Below, one piece after another: positions 1-8,905 of a stretch of 64,000 nucleotides of DNA. The notes beneath the pieces are model-generated. The model worked only from the letters and a program-made list of their open reading frames with translations, was not told where the DNA came from and did no database searches. Location: assembly GCF_026802175.1 (NCBI RefSeq), contig NZ_CP113797.1, forward strand, positions 3,139,026 through 3,203,025, written 5' to 3'. Every line of letters begins with the position of its first letter. Position 1 is the first letter of the stretch. Source of the stretch: Thermocoleostomius sinensis A174 (lineage in GTDB: Bacteria; Cyanobacteriota; Cyanobacteriia; Elainellales; Elainellaceae). Position numbers and translations under genes: made by a program.

Positions 1-53
1 CAATTTAGCTGCTTTGCTTAGTTGATTTGAGTGGATTACTTTACAGTTCCGAT

Positions 54-449
54 TTAGTCGTCCTTAAGATCATACGTAACCCGTAGAAAGGCTCTAATTC
101 TAGCTAGTAGCTCATCAAAATCAAACGGCTTCCGAATAAAATCATTTGCCCCAATATCTAAACCGTGAATAGCATCCACAGTAGCATGGGCTGTAACTAG
201 CAGAATTGGAATAAAAGAAATGTTTGGATTTTGTCGAATTTGTCTTGTTACTTCATACCCATCTATATCAGGCATCATGACATCGAGCAAGATCAAATCC
301 GGAGGAATAACTTGAATTTTTTCGAGTGCAACAGCGCCACCATTAGCCGTTTCCACTTCATATCCCTCTGCTTCTAAAATGGTTTGAAGTAAGATGAGAT
401 TATCGACAAAATCATCTACCACCAAGATGCGATAGGTGTGGGGAGACAC
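54..449 (-). CDS. Single-domain response regulator (CheY-like)
   Basis: A 131-residue protein that is entirely a receiver domain, acting as a phosphorylation switch or phosphate shuttle in a two-component pathway. The acidic pair D12-D13, the phospho-acceptor D56 in LLDVMMP, T86 and K107 before P-F are all present, so it should be phosphorylatable. There is no output domain. The start is GTG with no clear ribosome site, so the exact N-terminus is uncertain, but the next residues (YRILVVDD) are the conserved beginning of the fold. No histidine kinase lies beside it in the window; its partner may be beyond the left edge or elsewhere. Confidence 0.9.
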   Translation of the reverse strand: MSPHTYRILVVDDFVDNLILLQTILEAEGYEVETANGGAVALEKIQVIPPDLILLDVMMPDIDGYEVTRQIRQNPNISFIPILLVTAHATVDAIHGLDIGANDFIRKPFDFDELLARIRAFLRVTYDLKDD

Positions 450-603
450 TACTATTACAATACCTCATCAACAACAACCAAATTTGTAAAATTGAACGGT
501 GGCTTTCAAGATAATTTACTCTATATTTGCCGCACTACAGACAAAAATATATCCTTCTTTAGATAGAGGTTTTGGAGCTATAAGCTAAGTAGTGGCAAAA
601 TCT

Positions 604-1575
604 CTAAGGTGCGTCTTTATCCTTCACCTTCACTTCCAAATTCGGTAGATTCTCCAATTTTTCGTCTGGTGGTTGTTCGCGCGTCGTAGGCGCAAAAATG
701 ATTAAGCCTTGAGGGACACACTCCACCTCGATCGGCGTTTTACCAATTATTTCTCCATCTAATACAATCTTTTGTGGTGGATCGGTAGCAATAACCACTC
801 GCTTCGATCGCAAATAGCCAATATCATCCCGTTCGGCTGGATTGCCTTGAAGGGCTGTGTGCAACAAATTATAGGCGGCTGCAATGGCACCAACCAAATT
901 TCGGGGGGAAATGATGGTGACATTAAGTAATCCATCATCTGCAATGATGCCAGCGGGACCTTGAGCCAACACAGACGTAGGAGGAGCCACGTTTGCGACG
1001 GTAATTGCTGCTGCCGAGACCTTAATTTCCTTGTCATCCGTTTCGATCGTGGCATCAAAGTGCTTGAGGTTGCGTAACTGCTTCAACCCAGACACTACAT
1101 AAGCAAAAATACCAAGGTTATTTTTCGCCTCGCGATCGGCCAATTCGACCGTTTCTGCTTCAAAGCCTATCCCTGCTAGCAACAGCATAGGCTTCTGGTT
1201 GCAATAGGCAACATCGAGCGTGCGAGTTTCGCCATTGAGAATAGCTCGACACGCTTCTTCTAAATTAGTAGGCAAATTGAGGGCATTTGCAAAAGCATTG
1301 GCTGTTCCCGTAGAAATAATTCCCAATGGTGTCTTCGTTCCGATGAGTGCACCTGCCGCTTGGGAAATGGTTCCATCGCCACCTGATGCAATCACCATCT
1401 CAACCCCTCGATCGATTGCCGCTTTCGCTAATTGCTCAGGTGTAATCTCTTCGCTAGTCAAACAGACATCCAATTCAAGTTCAGATTCCAAGATGGAGCG
1501 AATTACATCTAACTGTTGCTGTGGATCACCTTGACCCGCAACTGGATTAAAAATCAAACAAGCAGACCGAGTCAT
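604..1575 (-). CDS. YegS/BmrU-type diacylglycerol kinase family protein
   Basis: A 323-residue lipid kinase of the diacylglycerol kinase catalytic superfamily, expected to phosphorylate diacylglycerol or a related lipid at the membrane. NPVAGQG at 10-16 and the nucleotide-binding GGDGT at 65-69 are present, followed by STGTANAFA, which is typical of the YegS/BmrU group. A C-terminal LDGE motif matches the second lobe of the fold. The length is usual for the family, with a short charged tail (KVKDKDAP) added. The true lipid substrate cannot be told from sequence. It is followed after about 30 bases on the same strand's upstream side by the flavoenzyme gene, so the two may be co-transcribed. 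Confidence 0.88.
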   Translation of the reverse strand: MTRSACLIFNPVAGQGDPQQQLDVIRSILESELELDVCLTSEEITPEQLAKAAIDRGVEMVIASGGDGTISQAAGALIGTKTPLGIISTGTANAFANALNLPTNLEEACRAILNGETRTLDVAYCNQKPMLLLAGIGFEAETVELADREAKNNLGIFAYVVSGLKQLRNLKHFDATIETDDKEIKVSAAAITVANVAPPTSVLAQGPAGIIADDGLLNVTIISPRNLVGAIAAAYNLLHTALQGNPAERDDIGYLRSKRVVIATDPPQKIVLDGEIIGKTPIEVECVPQGLIIFAPTTREQPPDEKLENLPNLEVKVKDKDAP

Positions 1576-1604
1576 ATCTAACCATCTTTCAATCGCGATT
1601 AGTT

Positions 1605-2567
1605 TTAAGTTAAGGCAGGAAGCACCTTCGCCCCAAAATCTTCAATGAACTGCTCTTGATTGCGATTCACATTATGGAGCATCAGTTCATCAAATCCCAA
1701 TTCAATATCTTGCTGAAGCCACTCAATGTGTTGCTGTAGATGCGAAGAAATACGAACTTGTTGCTCCATTTCATCGGGGTTAACGTACTGAGCCGCTGCC
1801 TCAAATTGAGCCGGAAGTTTGAGATCAGACAATAAAACACTCTGGAAAATATTAGTACTCCACTGATCAAATGCCCCAGAGCGAGCCGCTGCCTCATCTC
1901 GGTCGTAAGAAAGCTGTACCTTCAAAATCATTGGTTTACCTTCTCCACCGCCTCGGCGAAAGGCATCTACCACTTTCTTTAGTTGCTCAGGAGGACGAGA
2001 AGTTGTAATCAATCCATCAGCCCACCCTCCCAGCCATTCAGCCGTTTCAGCAGTAATAGCGGCTCCAATAATAAGTGGAGCAACATCCGGGCGGCTATAT
2101 AGTGTTGCTTCCTCTACACAAACTAAACCTCGATGATTTACTGTTTCGCCTGCCCACAACCCTCGCATAATATCTACACACTCTTTCAACCGGGTGTTGC
2201 GATCGGCTTTACAGGGCCATTTTTCCCCTGTAATCGATTCATTGAGCGCTTGCCCGCTGCCTACAGTAATCCAAAAGCGATCGGGAAACATTTCAGCTAG
2301 TGTAGCGGCCGCTTGAGCAATGATAGCTGGATGATATCGCTGTCCTGGTGCACAGACCACCCGATAGGACAAACTTGGTGTAGTACACATCGCTGCTCCT
2401 AGCCAAGACCAAGCAAACCCACTTTGTCCCTGTCGCTCATTCCAAGGATGAAAATGGTCAGATGAAAGGGCTAATGTAAAACCAGCTTGCTCTGCCATTT
2501 TCACGTACCTAAGAAGTTCACTTGGCTTGAACTGCTCGTGGGAAGCATGATAGCCGATTTTCACCAT
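1605..2567 (-). CDS. Luciferase-like flavin-dependent oxidoreductase (TIGR03885-like)
   Basis: A member of the bacterial luciferase-like monooxygenase fold that binds flavin in a TIM barrel; the substrate is unknown. The ATG at 2567 was chosen because the protein then begins MVKIGYHASHEQF, which matches the conserved N-terminus of the non-F420 flavinoid oxidoreductase subfamily; an upstream in-frame start would add ten non-conserved residues. Inside are SSDHFHPW and ITVGSGQALNE, both characteristic of luciferase-like barrels. The size (320 residues) fits. The assignment to this exact subfamily is from memory of its motif and should be taken as likely rather than certain. Confidence 0.82.
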   Translation of the reverse strand: MVKIGYHASHEQFKPSELLRYVKMAEQAGFTLALSSDHFHPWNERQGQSGFAWSWLGAAMCTTPSLSYRVVCAPGQRYHPAIIAQAAATLAEMFPDRFWITVGSGQALNESITGEKWPCKADRNTRLKECVDIMRGLWAGETVNHRGLVCVEEATLYSRPDVAPLIIGAAITAETAEWLGGWADGLITTSRPPEQLKKVVDAFRRGGGEGKPMILKVQLSYDRDEAAARSGAFDQWSTNIFQSVLLSDLKLPAQFEAAAQYVNPDEMEQQVRISSHLQQHIEWLQQDIELGFDELMLHNVNRNQEQFIEDFGAKVLPALT

Positions 2568-2895
2568 AAGAGATGTACGGGATTGGGTGATAGGCAATGG
2601 ATTCTCTATCTAAGATTCTAGACGAAGTTTGGATGGAACCGCTTCCACCTTAAGGTATAGACGAATCCAACAACCTCAGCCTACTGTCCAGGTGCTATGA
2701 CACTCAATTTCATCGTTGCATGAATCCACACACTGTTACGTAATAGTGGTTCTCACCGTAGGTAGGTCATCTTCAAACAGGGTCTTGCTAGGCTGAAAAC
2801 AATGAAATGCTGAGATCGATGATCGTTCCTAGCTTTGAAATAAAGGTAGAAACGATCATAGATTTCATCATCTAGTAACAAATAGCACCAAATTT
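2568..2895. other. Intergenic region, divergent promoters
   Basis: About 330 bases between the divergent flavoenzyme and SDR genes. It must carry both promoters. No repeat, RNA or clear operator was recognised. Confidence 0.4.
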
Positions 2896-3771
2896 ATGAC
2901 CCAGGCTCAATCTCAATCGGATCAACTACAACCAGCCCAGCAGCAAAATCAACGTCCGGGCATTGAAAAAGAAATGGCTCCTAAGCCGAACACTCGTAAG
3001 ATCAAGTATAAAGGCAGTGACAAGTTACAAGATAAAGTTGCTCTAATAACTGGAGGAGACAGCGGCATTGGGCGATCGGTCGCCATTCTGTATGCCCGTG
3101 AAGGGGCAGATGTTGCGATTGTTTATCTCCTCAATGAGGAAACCGATGCAATGGAAACCAAGAAGTTGGTAGAGTTAGAAGGACGAAAGTGTTTAACCAT
3201 TGCTGGAGACATCGGCGACGAACAGTTCTGTAAACAAGCCGTAGAAGAAACAATTAATACATTTGGACATTTAGACATTCTCATCAATAATGCAGCAGAG
3301 CAACACCCCCAAGAAAGCATTGAAGATATCAGTGCGGAGCAATTAGAGCGCACTTTCCGCACCAATATCTTCGGAATGTTTTTTATGACAAAAGCAGCTT
3401 TACCGCACCTTAAAGAGGGTAGCACTATTATCAATACAACGTCAGTGACAGCCTATAAGGGCAGTCCGCAACTGTTGGACTATTCTGCAACCAAGGGCGC
3501 AATTGTAGCCTTCACTCGCTCGCTATCCCAAGGGCTTGTTGATAAAGGAATTCGCGTCAATGGCGTTGCCCCCGGTCCCATTTGGACACCATTAATCCCT
3601 TCTACCTTTCCTGCTGAAAAAGTAGAAAGTTTTGGGGCACAGGTTCCAATGCAACGAGCTGGACAGCCAGAAGAAGTGGCTCCTAGTTATGTATTTTTAG
3701 CTTCAGATGATTCAAGTTATATGACTGGACAAATTCTCCATCCCAATGGGGGTAGTGTGATTAATGGATAA
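2896..3771 (+). CDS. SDR family oxidoreductase, stress-type (YghA/GSP39-like)
   Basis: A classical short-chain dehydrogenase with an extra polar N-terminal extension of about 40 residues (Gln-rich, then KPNTRKIKYKGSDKL), the layout of the YghA/general-stress-protein-39 group. The NAD(P)-binding TGGDSGIG motif is at residues 52-59, INNAAEQ is the structural NNAG-like motif, and YSATK carries the catalytic Tyr and Lys with Ser in NTTSVTA. PGPIWTPLIPS follows, as is typical for this group. Members reduce aldehydes or other small carbonyls, but the substrate is not defined here. A terminator hairpin follows at 3835. The gene stands alone between divergent and convergent neighbours. Confidence 0.92.
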   Translation: MTQAQSQSDQLQPAQQQNQRPGIEKEMAPKPNTRKIKYKGSDKLQDKVALITGGDSGIGRSVAILYAREGADVAIVYLLNEETDAMETKKLVELEGRKCLTIAGDIGDEQFCKQAVEETINTFGHLDILINNAAEQHPQESIEDISAEQLERTFRTNIFGMFFMTKAALPHLKEGSTIINTTSVTAYKGSPQLLDYSATKGAIVAFTRSLSQGLVDKGIRVNGVAPGPIWTPLIPSTFPAEKVESFGAQVPMQRAGQPEEVAPSYVFLASDDSSYMTGQILHPNGGSVING

Positions 3772-3834
3772 TTTGCCTAAGTCTATTCTGCATCGATATC
3801 GCCATGGCTAGCACCTGAATTTAAGACATATATT

Positions 3835-3866
3835 ATGGAGGCGTTTCGACCAACGTCTCCATTTTG
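3835..3866 (+). terminator. Terminator hairpin after the SDR gene
   Basis: ATGGAGGCGTT pairs with AACGTCTCCAT across a six-base loop, with one G-U pair, followed by a TTTTG run. It lies 64 bases past the SDR stop codon. Confidence 0.65.
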
Positions 3867-3916
3867 CATATTTTGCTAAATTCGGTGTAACTCTGCTGAT
3901 TTGAAGAATCAGGAAT

Positions 3917-4012
3917 TTAGTGAAAATCGATCGTAGGCTGCAATAGAAGCATGATTAAACCAACCATAACGAACGAAAGTGTTACCCAAAAGATGATTAG
4001 ATTTGGTTTCAT
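3917..4012 (-). CDS. Possible 31-residue single-pass membrane protein
   Basis: A short reading frame from an ATG at 4012 preceded by an AAGGTG ribosome-site-like stretch. It encodes a polar start (MKPN), one strongly hydrophobic segment of about 20 residues ending in MLLLQ, and a short polar tail. A longer frame upstream (to 4174) has no membrane-protein character and no good start, so the short form is preferred. I do not recognise the protein; its hydrophobic pattern and ribosome site are the only support. Confidence 0.3.
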   Translation of the reverse strand: MKPNLIIFWVTLSFVMVGLIMLLLQPTIDFH

Positions 4013-4295
4013 GGCACCTTGTTGTTTAAATGTATGAATACTAGACAACACCTTAACATGACCATGACTAATACAAAACATAGCGTTAGATAGAATCATT
4101 GAATCTCTCAGTTGTTGATTGTCTATTGTAGTTTTTAAAACCGTATTCTTTATCACATTATTGATATCAGTCAAAAGTTATTGACTTAAACTGCTAGACA
4201 ACTCCTATAGTCAGAGGGCGATCGCCTTTCATCATTGCTAAGTTGTAGCCACTACAAAATTACCTGTTGTTGAGTTACAAAAAACAGGAGAAACG

Positions 4296-4850
4296 ATGAT
4301 AGATCTTTCAAATTTGCGCGTTGCCGTCATTGCCACAGATGGCTTTGAGGAGTCGGAATTGACTGAGCCTGTAAATGCATTGAAGGAAGCAGGTGCAGCT
4401 GTTGAAATCCTTTCGCTCAAGCTGGATGACATTCAAGCGTTTCGGCACCACGACAAAAGTATTACAGTCAGGGTTGACCGAGCAATTGATGACGTGCAGC
4501 CCGACTCTTATCAGGCGTTGTTACTACCAGGTGGTGCGTTAAATACTGATACTCTACGGGTCGAACCCTCAGTAAAATCATTTTTACAGCAATTTCAAAA
4601 GGCAGGAAAACCAATCGCTGCCATTTGTCATGCTCCGTGGCTATTAATATCAGCAGACCTAGTTCGCGGGCGTACGTTAACTGGATATCATACTATCCAA
4701 GACGATATTCTCAATGCTGGTGGTAATTGGGTCGATCGCGAAGTCGTAAGTGATGAAAATTGGGTAACAAGTCGTCAACCCAGCGATATTCCAGTGTTTA
4801 ATCGAGAAATGCTAAAGCTATTTTCTCAACAAGTCAAAGTTACTTCTTGA
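4296..4850 (+). CDS. DJ-1/PfpI family protein (protease I-like)
   Basis: A 184-residue member of the DJ-1/PfpI glutamine-amidotransferase-like fold. Relatives act as protein or nucleotide deglycases, glyoxalases or chaperones during carbonyl and oxidative stress; which applies here is not visible. The nucleophile elbow AAICHAPW places the catalytic cysteine at C111 with H112 next to it, and an acidic residue in the GFEESEL segment is well placed to tune it. The start has a good AGGAG ribosome site. It is followed closely by the small membrane protein at 4939, suggesting a two-gene transcription unit. Confidence 0.9.
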   Translation: MIDLSNLRVAVIATDGFEESELTEPVNALKEAGAAVEILSLKLDDIQAFRHHDKSITVRVDRAIDDVQPDSYQALLLPGGALNTDTLRVEPSVKSFLQQFQKAGKPIAAICHAPWLLISADLVRGRTLTGYHTIQDDILNAGGNWVDREVVSDENWVTSRQPSDIPVFNREMLKLFSQQVKVTS

Positions 4851-4938
4851 TAATATGACTTTGGCTAGAGGAATTCTGCACAGTTCAATCGCTACTCTTA
4901 TTCTCGTAACCATTCGTTTTTATTGCGTGGAGCAGGTC

Positions 4939-5325
4939 ATGAAAAATACAGTTTTTGCTGCTATCTCTGAGATGTTTTCTAGCATTAAGAGAACTCAGGT
5001 CAATCAAGTTCTGTCGATCGTTCTAGTGGGCTTTCTCTTTCTAACCACTAATATGGGATTAAACCAGTCCGATCAATCGCTTGGTGAAAGAATGCGCGAG
5101 CGCATCCAGCAAGTAGAGCAAAATACCGAGCGCCCTAAAACCACCGGAGAATGGCTAGATGAAGTAGAAGGAGACGTTCCGTTTGGTGAGCGGGTACAAA
5201 ACACAATTCGAGATTCTAAGGAAGCTTTTAGTCAGTTTGGCAAAGAATATTCGATCGGAGCACAGGAAAGTGTTCGGAATATCCAAGAGAACGCTAGCAA
5301 TGCAGTCGATGATCTTACCAATTAA
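4939..5325 (+). CDS. Small membrane-anchored protein, stress-associated family (member A)
   Basis: A 128-residue protein of unknown function. The ATG at 4939 was chosen over an earlier start at 4855 because GGAGCAGGTC precedes it and the protein then begins with a conventional membrane segment (about residues 24-42). The remainder is hydrophilic and probably helical. The block TTGEWLDEVEGDVPFGERV, then NTIRDSKEA and a later GAQESVRNIQENA, parallels the lipoprotein at 47561-48160, pointing to a paralogous pair. It follows the DJ-1 gene on the same strand. Signal peptide versus anchor cannot be settled. Confidence 0.7.
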   Translation: MKNTVFAAISEMFSSIKRTQVNQVLSIVLVGFLFLTTNMGLNQSDQSLGERMRERIQQVEQNTERPKTTGEWLDEVEGDVPFGERVQNTIRDSKEAFSQFGKEYSIGAQESVRNIQENASNAVDDLTN

Positions 5326-5380
5326 AATTGACCATTGACCAAAGTTGACGCTTCCCGGTAGCGGCACGAACTATCTAGGA

Positions 5381-5498
5381 GCCTGTCACGTCGCTCTCAC
5401 TCTTGCTCCCTCTCTTCAAGGACGAGGGACTTTGACCCGCTTCTCCTTGTTTGAGAGAAGGGATTGGGGGATAAGGGTTAGACTTGCGAACGTGATAT
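5381..5498. repeat. Degenerate intergenic element with inverted ends
   Basis: It begins GCCTGTCACGTCGC and ends GCGAACGTGATATG, which are imperfect inverted copies. The inside is rich in CCCTCTC and GAGAAGGG stretches able to pair. Related elements lie at 47140-47210 and 50301-50406. The rest of the gap to 5649 holds nothing else I recognise. Confidence 0.5.
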
Positions 5499-5649
5499 GC
5501 TCTCTTCTCTTTATTGTTACCCTGCTCTTCTTCTAATTGGGAAGGGTTTGTGCATTTATGATTTACTCCTATTTTTATTCCTATTGTGTGGTAAGGTCTA
5601 TACGAATCCAGTTATCGTAGCCCTCCCCTTCCACCTTAATTGCTCGATT

Positions 5650-6225
5650 ATGGCTTCATCTGCATCCTTGATAACTTTGACCAAGTGGTTAGTAGGTGAG
5701 TTTGACAACCAAGCACAAGCGCTAGAACAGCCCGCTTGGTTTGTGCACTTACGATTGTGGCATCGTCTTTTGCCGTTTTCGATCGAGGGAAACCCATCTT
5801 TGTTTGCAGAGCAAGCAAATTACTTGTACCCCGAAAACGCTTACCGGCAGCGAGTTGTAGTGCTGAGTTCGCTTGCCGATTCAGAACACTTGCAAGCGCA
5901 ATATTATGCCTTTAAGCAGCCCGATCGCTTCAAAGGCTCAGGTGCACATCCCGATCGTCTTACCTCACTAAGCCAAGCAGACTTAGACCTGCTACCAGGC
6001 TGTAAACTGCTCATCACTCCACAACTAACCAGATTCAAAGCAGACCCCGCACCCAACAGCACATGCTGCTTTTTATACCAAGGTGAGATGCGGCAAGTAA
6101 TCTTGGGATTTGAAGTCAGTGCTAATACGTTCATTAGCTACGATCGAGGCGTTGAGCCTAAGACCGGAAAAGTTCTCTGGGGAGCCATGATGGGGCCGTA
6201 CCAATTTCACAAACGGCATGGCTAA
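5650..6225 (+). CDS. CpcT/CpeT family phycobiliprotein chromophore lyase
   Basis: A 191-residue protein of the CpcT/CpeT (DUF1001) family, which attaches phycocyanobilin or a related bilin to cysteines of phycobiliprotein beta subunits, or acts as a chaperone in that step. The ATG at 5650 gives the usual N-terminus (LTKWLVGEFDNQAQA) and usual family length; a longer frame reaches further upstream but adds only non-conserved hydrophobic residues. Conserved features include NYLYPENAYRQRV, a central LLPGCKLLI region and SYDRGVEPKTGKVLWG near the end. No phycobiliprotein genes lie nearby, so its target is not indicated by context. Confidence 0.88.
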   Translation: MASSASLITLTKWLVGEFDNQAQALEQPAWFVHLRLWHRLLPFSIEGNPSLFAEQANYLYPENAYRQRVVVLSSLADSEHLQAQYYAFKQPDRFKGSGAHPDRLTSLSQADLDLLPGCKLLITPQLTRFKADPAPNSTCCFLYQGEMRQVILGFEVSANTFISYDRGVEPKTGKVLWGAMMGPYQFHKRHG

Positions 6226-6359
6226 AACACCAACCGCAATTGAAATGGATGAAATAGAAACATGCTATTTGGAATCCTCGTTGATAGTGCTGGCAACAAA
6301 AATCCCTTAAAATCACTTAACTGAAACCTGTCATCACTCGAAGTAAAAATAGATAGCTT

Positions 6360-7169
6360 ATGCCACTCAATCAGCCACAGGGACAGTTAGTGATCATTGG
6401 TGGAGCCGAGGATACAGTGGGAGACTGCCAGATTTTGAGAGAATTTGTGCGGCGATCGGGTGGAACGAAGGCCCGAATTATCATTTTGACAGCGGCATCT
6501 AGTTTGCCAGATGAGGTGGGCGAAGAATATATCGAGATTTTTAAGCGCTTAGGAGTTGAGGAAGTTGGAGTAATAGACACCCGCCATGCTGACGATGCCA
6601 ATCATCCCAATGCGGTGAAACAAGTGGCACAAGCTACGGGAATTTTCTTCACAGGTGGCGATCAAGCTCGGATTATTCGATCGATCAAAGGCACGATTTT
6701 GGAAGATGTGCTGCACAAACGTTATGCTGATGGGGCGGTAATTGCAGGCACTAGTGCTGGAGCGGCTGTAATGCCAGAGCAGATGATCGTCGAAGGTGAA
6801 TCTGACACCAATCCTCGGTTAGATGCCGTTGAAATGGGCCCGGGCATGGGATTTTTGTCGCGAGTTGTTGTCGATCAGCACTTTGCACAGCGAGGACGAT
6901 TGGGACGGTTGCTTTCGGCGATCTTGCTCGAACCCAGCGTTCTAGGGCTAGGCATCGATGAAAACACTGCTGTGATTGTTAGTGGCAACGAGTTTGAAGT
7001 GATTGGTGAAGGAGCCGTGACGATCGTCGATGAATCGGAAAAGACCTACAACAATGTCGATCATGTATTAAAAGATGAACCCGTTGCTGTATTCGGGATC
7101 AAGCTGCACATTTTGCCCCAGGGCTGCCGCTACAATTTCATTACTCACCAACCGATCGCCCCTCAGTAA
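6360..7169 (+). CDS. cphB: Cyanophycinase (peptidase S51)
   Basis: A 269-residue serine exopeptidase that degrades the cytosolic nitrogen store cyanophycin (multi-L-arginyl-poly-L-aspartate) to beta-Asp-Arg dipeptides. The nucleophile elbow GTSAGAA places the catalytic serine at S132, the same number as in the characterised Synechocystis enzyme. FFTGGDQ and LGIDENTA are further family motifs, and the length is standard. The cyanophycin synthetase gene, often adjacent, is not in the window. The gene lies between convergent sbtA and the CpcT/CpeT lyase and probably has its own promoter. Confidence 0.94.
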   Translation: MPLNQPQGQLVIIGGAEDTVGDCQILREFVRRSGGTKARIIILTAASSLPDEVGEEYIEIFKRLGVEEVGVIDTRHADDANHPNAVKQVAQATGIFFTGGDQARIIRSIKGTILEDVLHKRYADGAVIAGTSAGAAVMPEQMIVEGESDTNPRLDAVEMGPGMGFLSRVVVDQHFAQRGRLGRLLSAILLEPSVLGLGIDENTAVIVSGNEFEVIGEGAVTIVDESEKTYNNVDHVLKDEPVAVFGIKLHILPQGCRYNFITHQPIAPQ

Positions 7170-7228
7170 ATCTGCCCTTCCGCGATCGACCAATGCCCAA
7201 AACCGCTAGGCGAGAAAGCTGAGAGCAT

Positions 7229-7336
7229 TTAGATCTTAATACCATCGAAACCGGACGACGGATACAATTCAGCAATCATTGTTTTGGCTTCAGCCGATAA
7301 TAAAGGTAAATTGGCCCAAACCTGTGGGCCGTACAG
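7229..7336 (-). pseudogene. Possible C-terminal remnant of an unidentified gene
   Basis: Reading the minus strand gives an open, protein-like stretch of 35 codons (LYGPQVWANLPLL, then AEAKTMIAELYPSSGFD) ending in a stop, but preceded directly by two in-frame stop codons. The composition is more protein-like than its surroundings. I do not recognise the family. It could be the tail of a decayed gene downstream of sbtA, or chance. Confidence 0.2.
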
Positions 7337-7440
7337 CTACTATATTAAAGATAACATTAAAAGACAGCACAGATCTCAGTGTAACCTCTGTGTAGGTCGC
7401 CGGGACAAGACAGCACCGGCAGACCGCGATTCGTCTGGGG

Positions 7441-8688
7441 CTAGCTCCCCATCAGTGCCTGAGCGAGACCAATATAAAGGGGGATTCCTAAGCCAATCGC
7501 AACTGGTGTACCGATGGCTGTAGACGCGCCTATGTAGGCAGAGGGATTGGCCGACGGGATACCAGCGCGTAATGTGGGCGGACCTGAAATGTCGGAACTG
7601 GAGCAGGCAATCACAGCCAGAATCACGACGCCACCAAGGCTAAATCCTGTAGTATAGTGGGCAATCATCCCGAGACCGAAGGCAATGAACCCATGCAGTA
7701 ACGGTGCCACTACGGCATATACAGCATACCATTGGGCCACCTTGCGTAACTCGCCAAGCCTTGACCAGGCCTCCATACCCATTACCAGCATCAGAATCGA
7801 AAGTAGTCCGCGGAAGAGGGGATCGTAGAAGCTTTCATAGACGCTTTCTGGCTTCGTTAGCAGACCGAGAGCAAGTCCGAGCAACAGTGCCGATAGAGCA
7901 GGTCCTTCAAGGCTTTCCTTCACAATAGGCCATATTTTGACGCGATTACCTGCGGTAGAACGCTGTGCACTGGGATAGCCGCTTGCGGTAATGCGCTGCT
8001 TATTAGGATACTCGCTAGTGCTGGAATACTCACCTGCAGTGCTGAAAGACGTACTTGTGGTACCGGCATACTCGCTGGCGCTGGAATACTCACCTGCAGT
8101 GCTGAAAGCCGCACCTGCAGTGCTGAAAGCCGCACCTGCGGTGCTGAAAGACTCGTCCGTAGCGCTGAAAGACTCCTCTGCGGTACGGCGGCGGCGATAC
8201 TCTTTCCTTTTGGTGTAGATACTGGCTACGACGATCGCAGTCACAAGCGCTGGGATGTCCATGAAGGGATAGAGTGCAGCAGCCCAAGCCTCATATTCAA
8301 TGCCTTGCGCTTCAAGTAGTGTCAAGGCAGCAGCAAGGGTAGAGCCACTGACAGCACCAAATAAGCCCGCAGTTGCGATGGCATCCACGGTTCTGACCTT
8401 GGGCAACTTGGCCAACGTGAAGCGCCCAATGAATACAATCAGAATTCCCATCACCGAGGCAAACAGCGCAGGCAACAGCATCTCCGCCAGGTTAGCACTG
8501 CGGATCGCGATACCGCCGCTCAGTCCGACTTTGATGAGTAGCATGAAGACGATAAACTTATAGATTGCATCTGGAATTTCCAGTCGGCTACCAAGGGCGG
8601 CAATGACCATACCACCAATCAGAAAGCCGAGAGTGGGGGACTGCAACTGTGCCAAGAAGTCCATTAAGAAATTGGACAAGAAATCCAC
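7441..8688 (-). CDS. sbtA: SbtA-type sodium-dependent bicarbonate transporter with repeat-expanded loop
   Basis: A 415-residue inner-membrane Na+/HCO3- symporter of the carbon-concentrating mechanism. Two membrane halves are clear: residues 1-160 (SPTLGFLIGGMVIAALGSRLEIP, then FGAVSGSTLAAALTL) and about 250-415. Known SbtA proteins are near 370 residues; the excess lies in the loop between the halves, about residues 165-248, made of repeated units such as FSTAGAA and GEYSSxSEY. At DNA level this is an imperfect 24-bp and 60-bp tandem repeat. The start has a strong GGAGG ribosome site. No sbtB gene, the usual PII-like partner, follows or occurs in the window. Confidence 0.9.
   Translation of the reverse strand: MDFLSNFLMDFLAQLQSPTLGFLIGGMVIAALGSRLEIPDAIYKFIVFMLLIKVGLSGGIAIRSANLAEMLLPALFASVMGILIVFIGRFTLAKLPKVRTVDAIATAGLFGAVSGSTLAAALTLLEAQGIEYEAWAAALYPFMDIPALVTAIVVASIYTKRKEYRRRRTAEESFSATDESFSTAGAAFSTAGAAFSTAGEYSSASEYAGTTSTSFSTAGEYSSTSEYPNKQRITASGYPSAQRSTAGNRVKIWPIVKESLEGPALSALLLGLALGLLTKPESVYESFYDPLFRGLLSILMLVMGMEAWSRLGELRKVAQWYAVYAVVAPLLHGFIAFGLGMIAHYTTGFSLGGVVILAVIACSSSDISGPPTLRAGIPSANPSAYIGASTAIGTPVAIGLGIPLYIGLAQALMGS
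7940..8190. repeat. Tandem repeats inside sbtA
   Basis: A unit containing GTGCTGAAAGCCGCACCTGC recurs with a 24-bp period near 8100-8170, and a 41-bp stretch at 8008-8048 recurs at 8068-8108 (60-bp period) with one difference. All units keep the reading frame. Confidence 0.85.
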
Positions 8689-8825
8689 AAATACCTCCTT
8701 CGGCTCCTCTAACGAGAAGTGACTATTTTGATAAGTGAACCTTTAAAGAGTTGGAGAACGTGAAGGTAAAACGCTTTACCCTCTAAGCGGGGCTGGAAGG
8801 TGATAGCTGTTCTGCACTACCCTCC

Positions 8826-8841
8826 ATAGATTCCAATCTAT
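8826..8841. promoter_or_regulatory. 16-bp inverted repeat, candidate operator of sbtA
   Basis: ATAGATT-CC-AATCTAT is a perfect inverted repeat 138 bases upstream of the sbtA start. It has the form of a dimeric-regulator site; the regulator is unknown. Confidence 0.35.
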
Positions 8842-8905
8842 CAAGGTTAGAATCTCTATTTGCTTAAGTCTATATCTAAATTGCACAAAATTTTGCACTT
8901 GTTGA

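Noticed and set aside
759-1058. 99-codon frame on the minus strand
   Set aside because: Shadow of the lipid kinase gene in another frame; composition not protein-like.
5345-5536. 63-codon plus-strand frame
   Set aside because: Falls within the degenerate intergenic element with inverted ends.
7284-7523. 79-codon plus-strand frame
   Set aside because: Overlaps the sbtA end antisense and has no family character.
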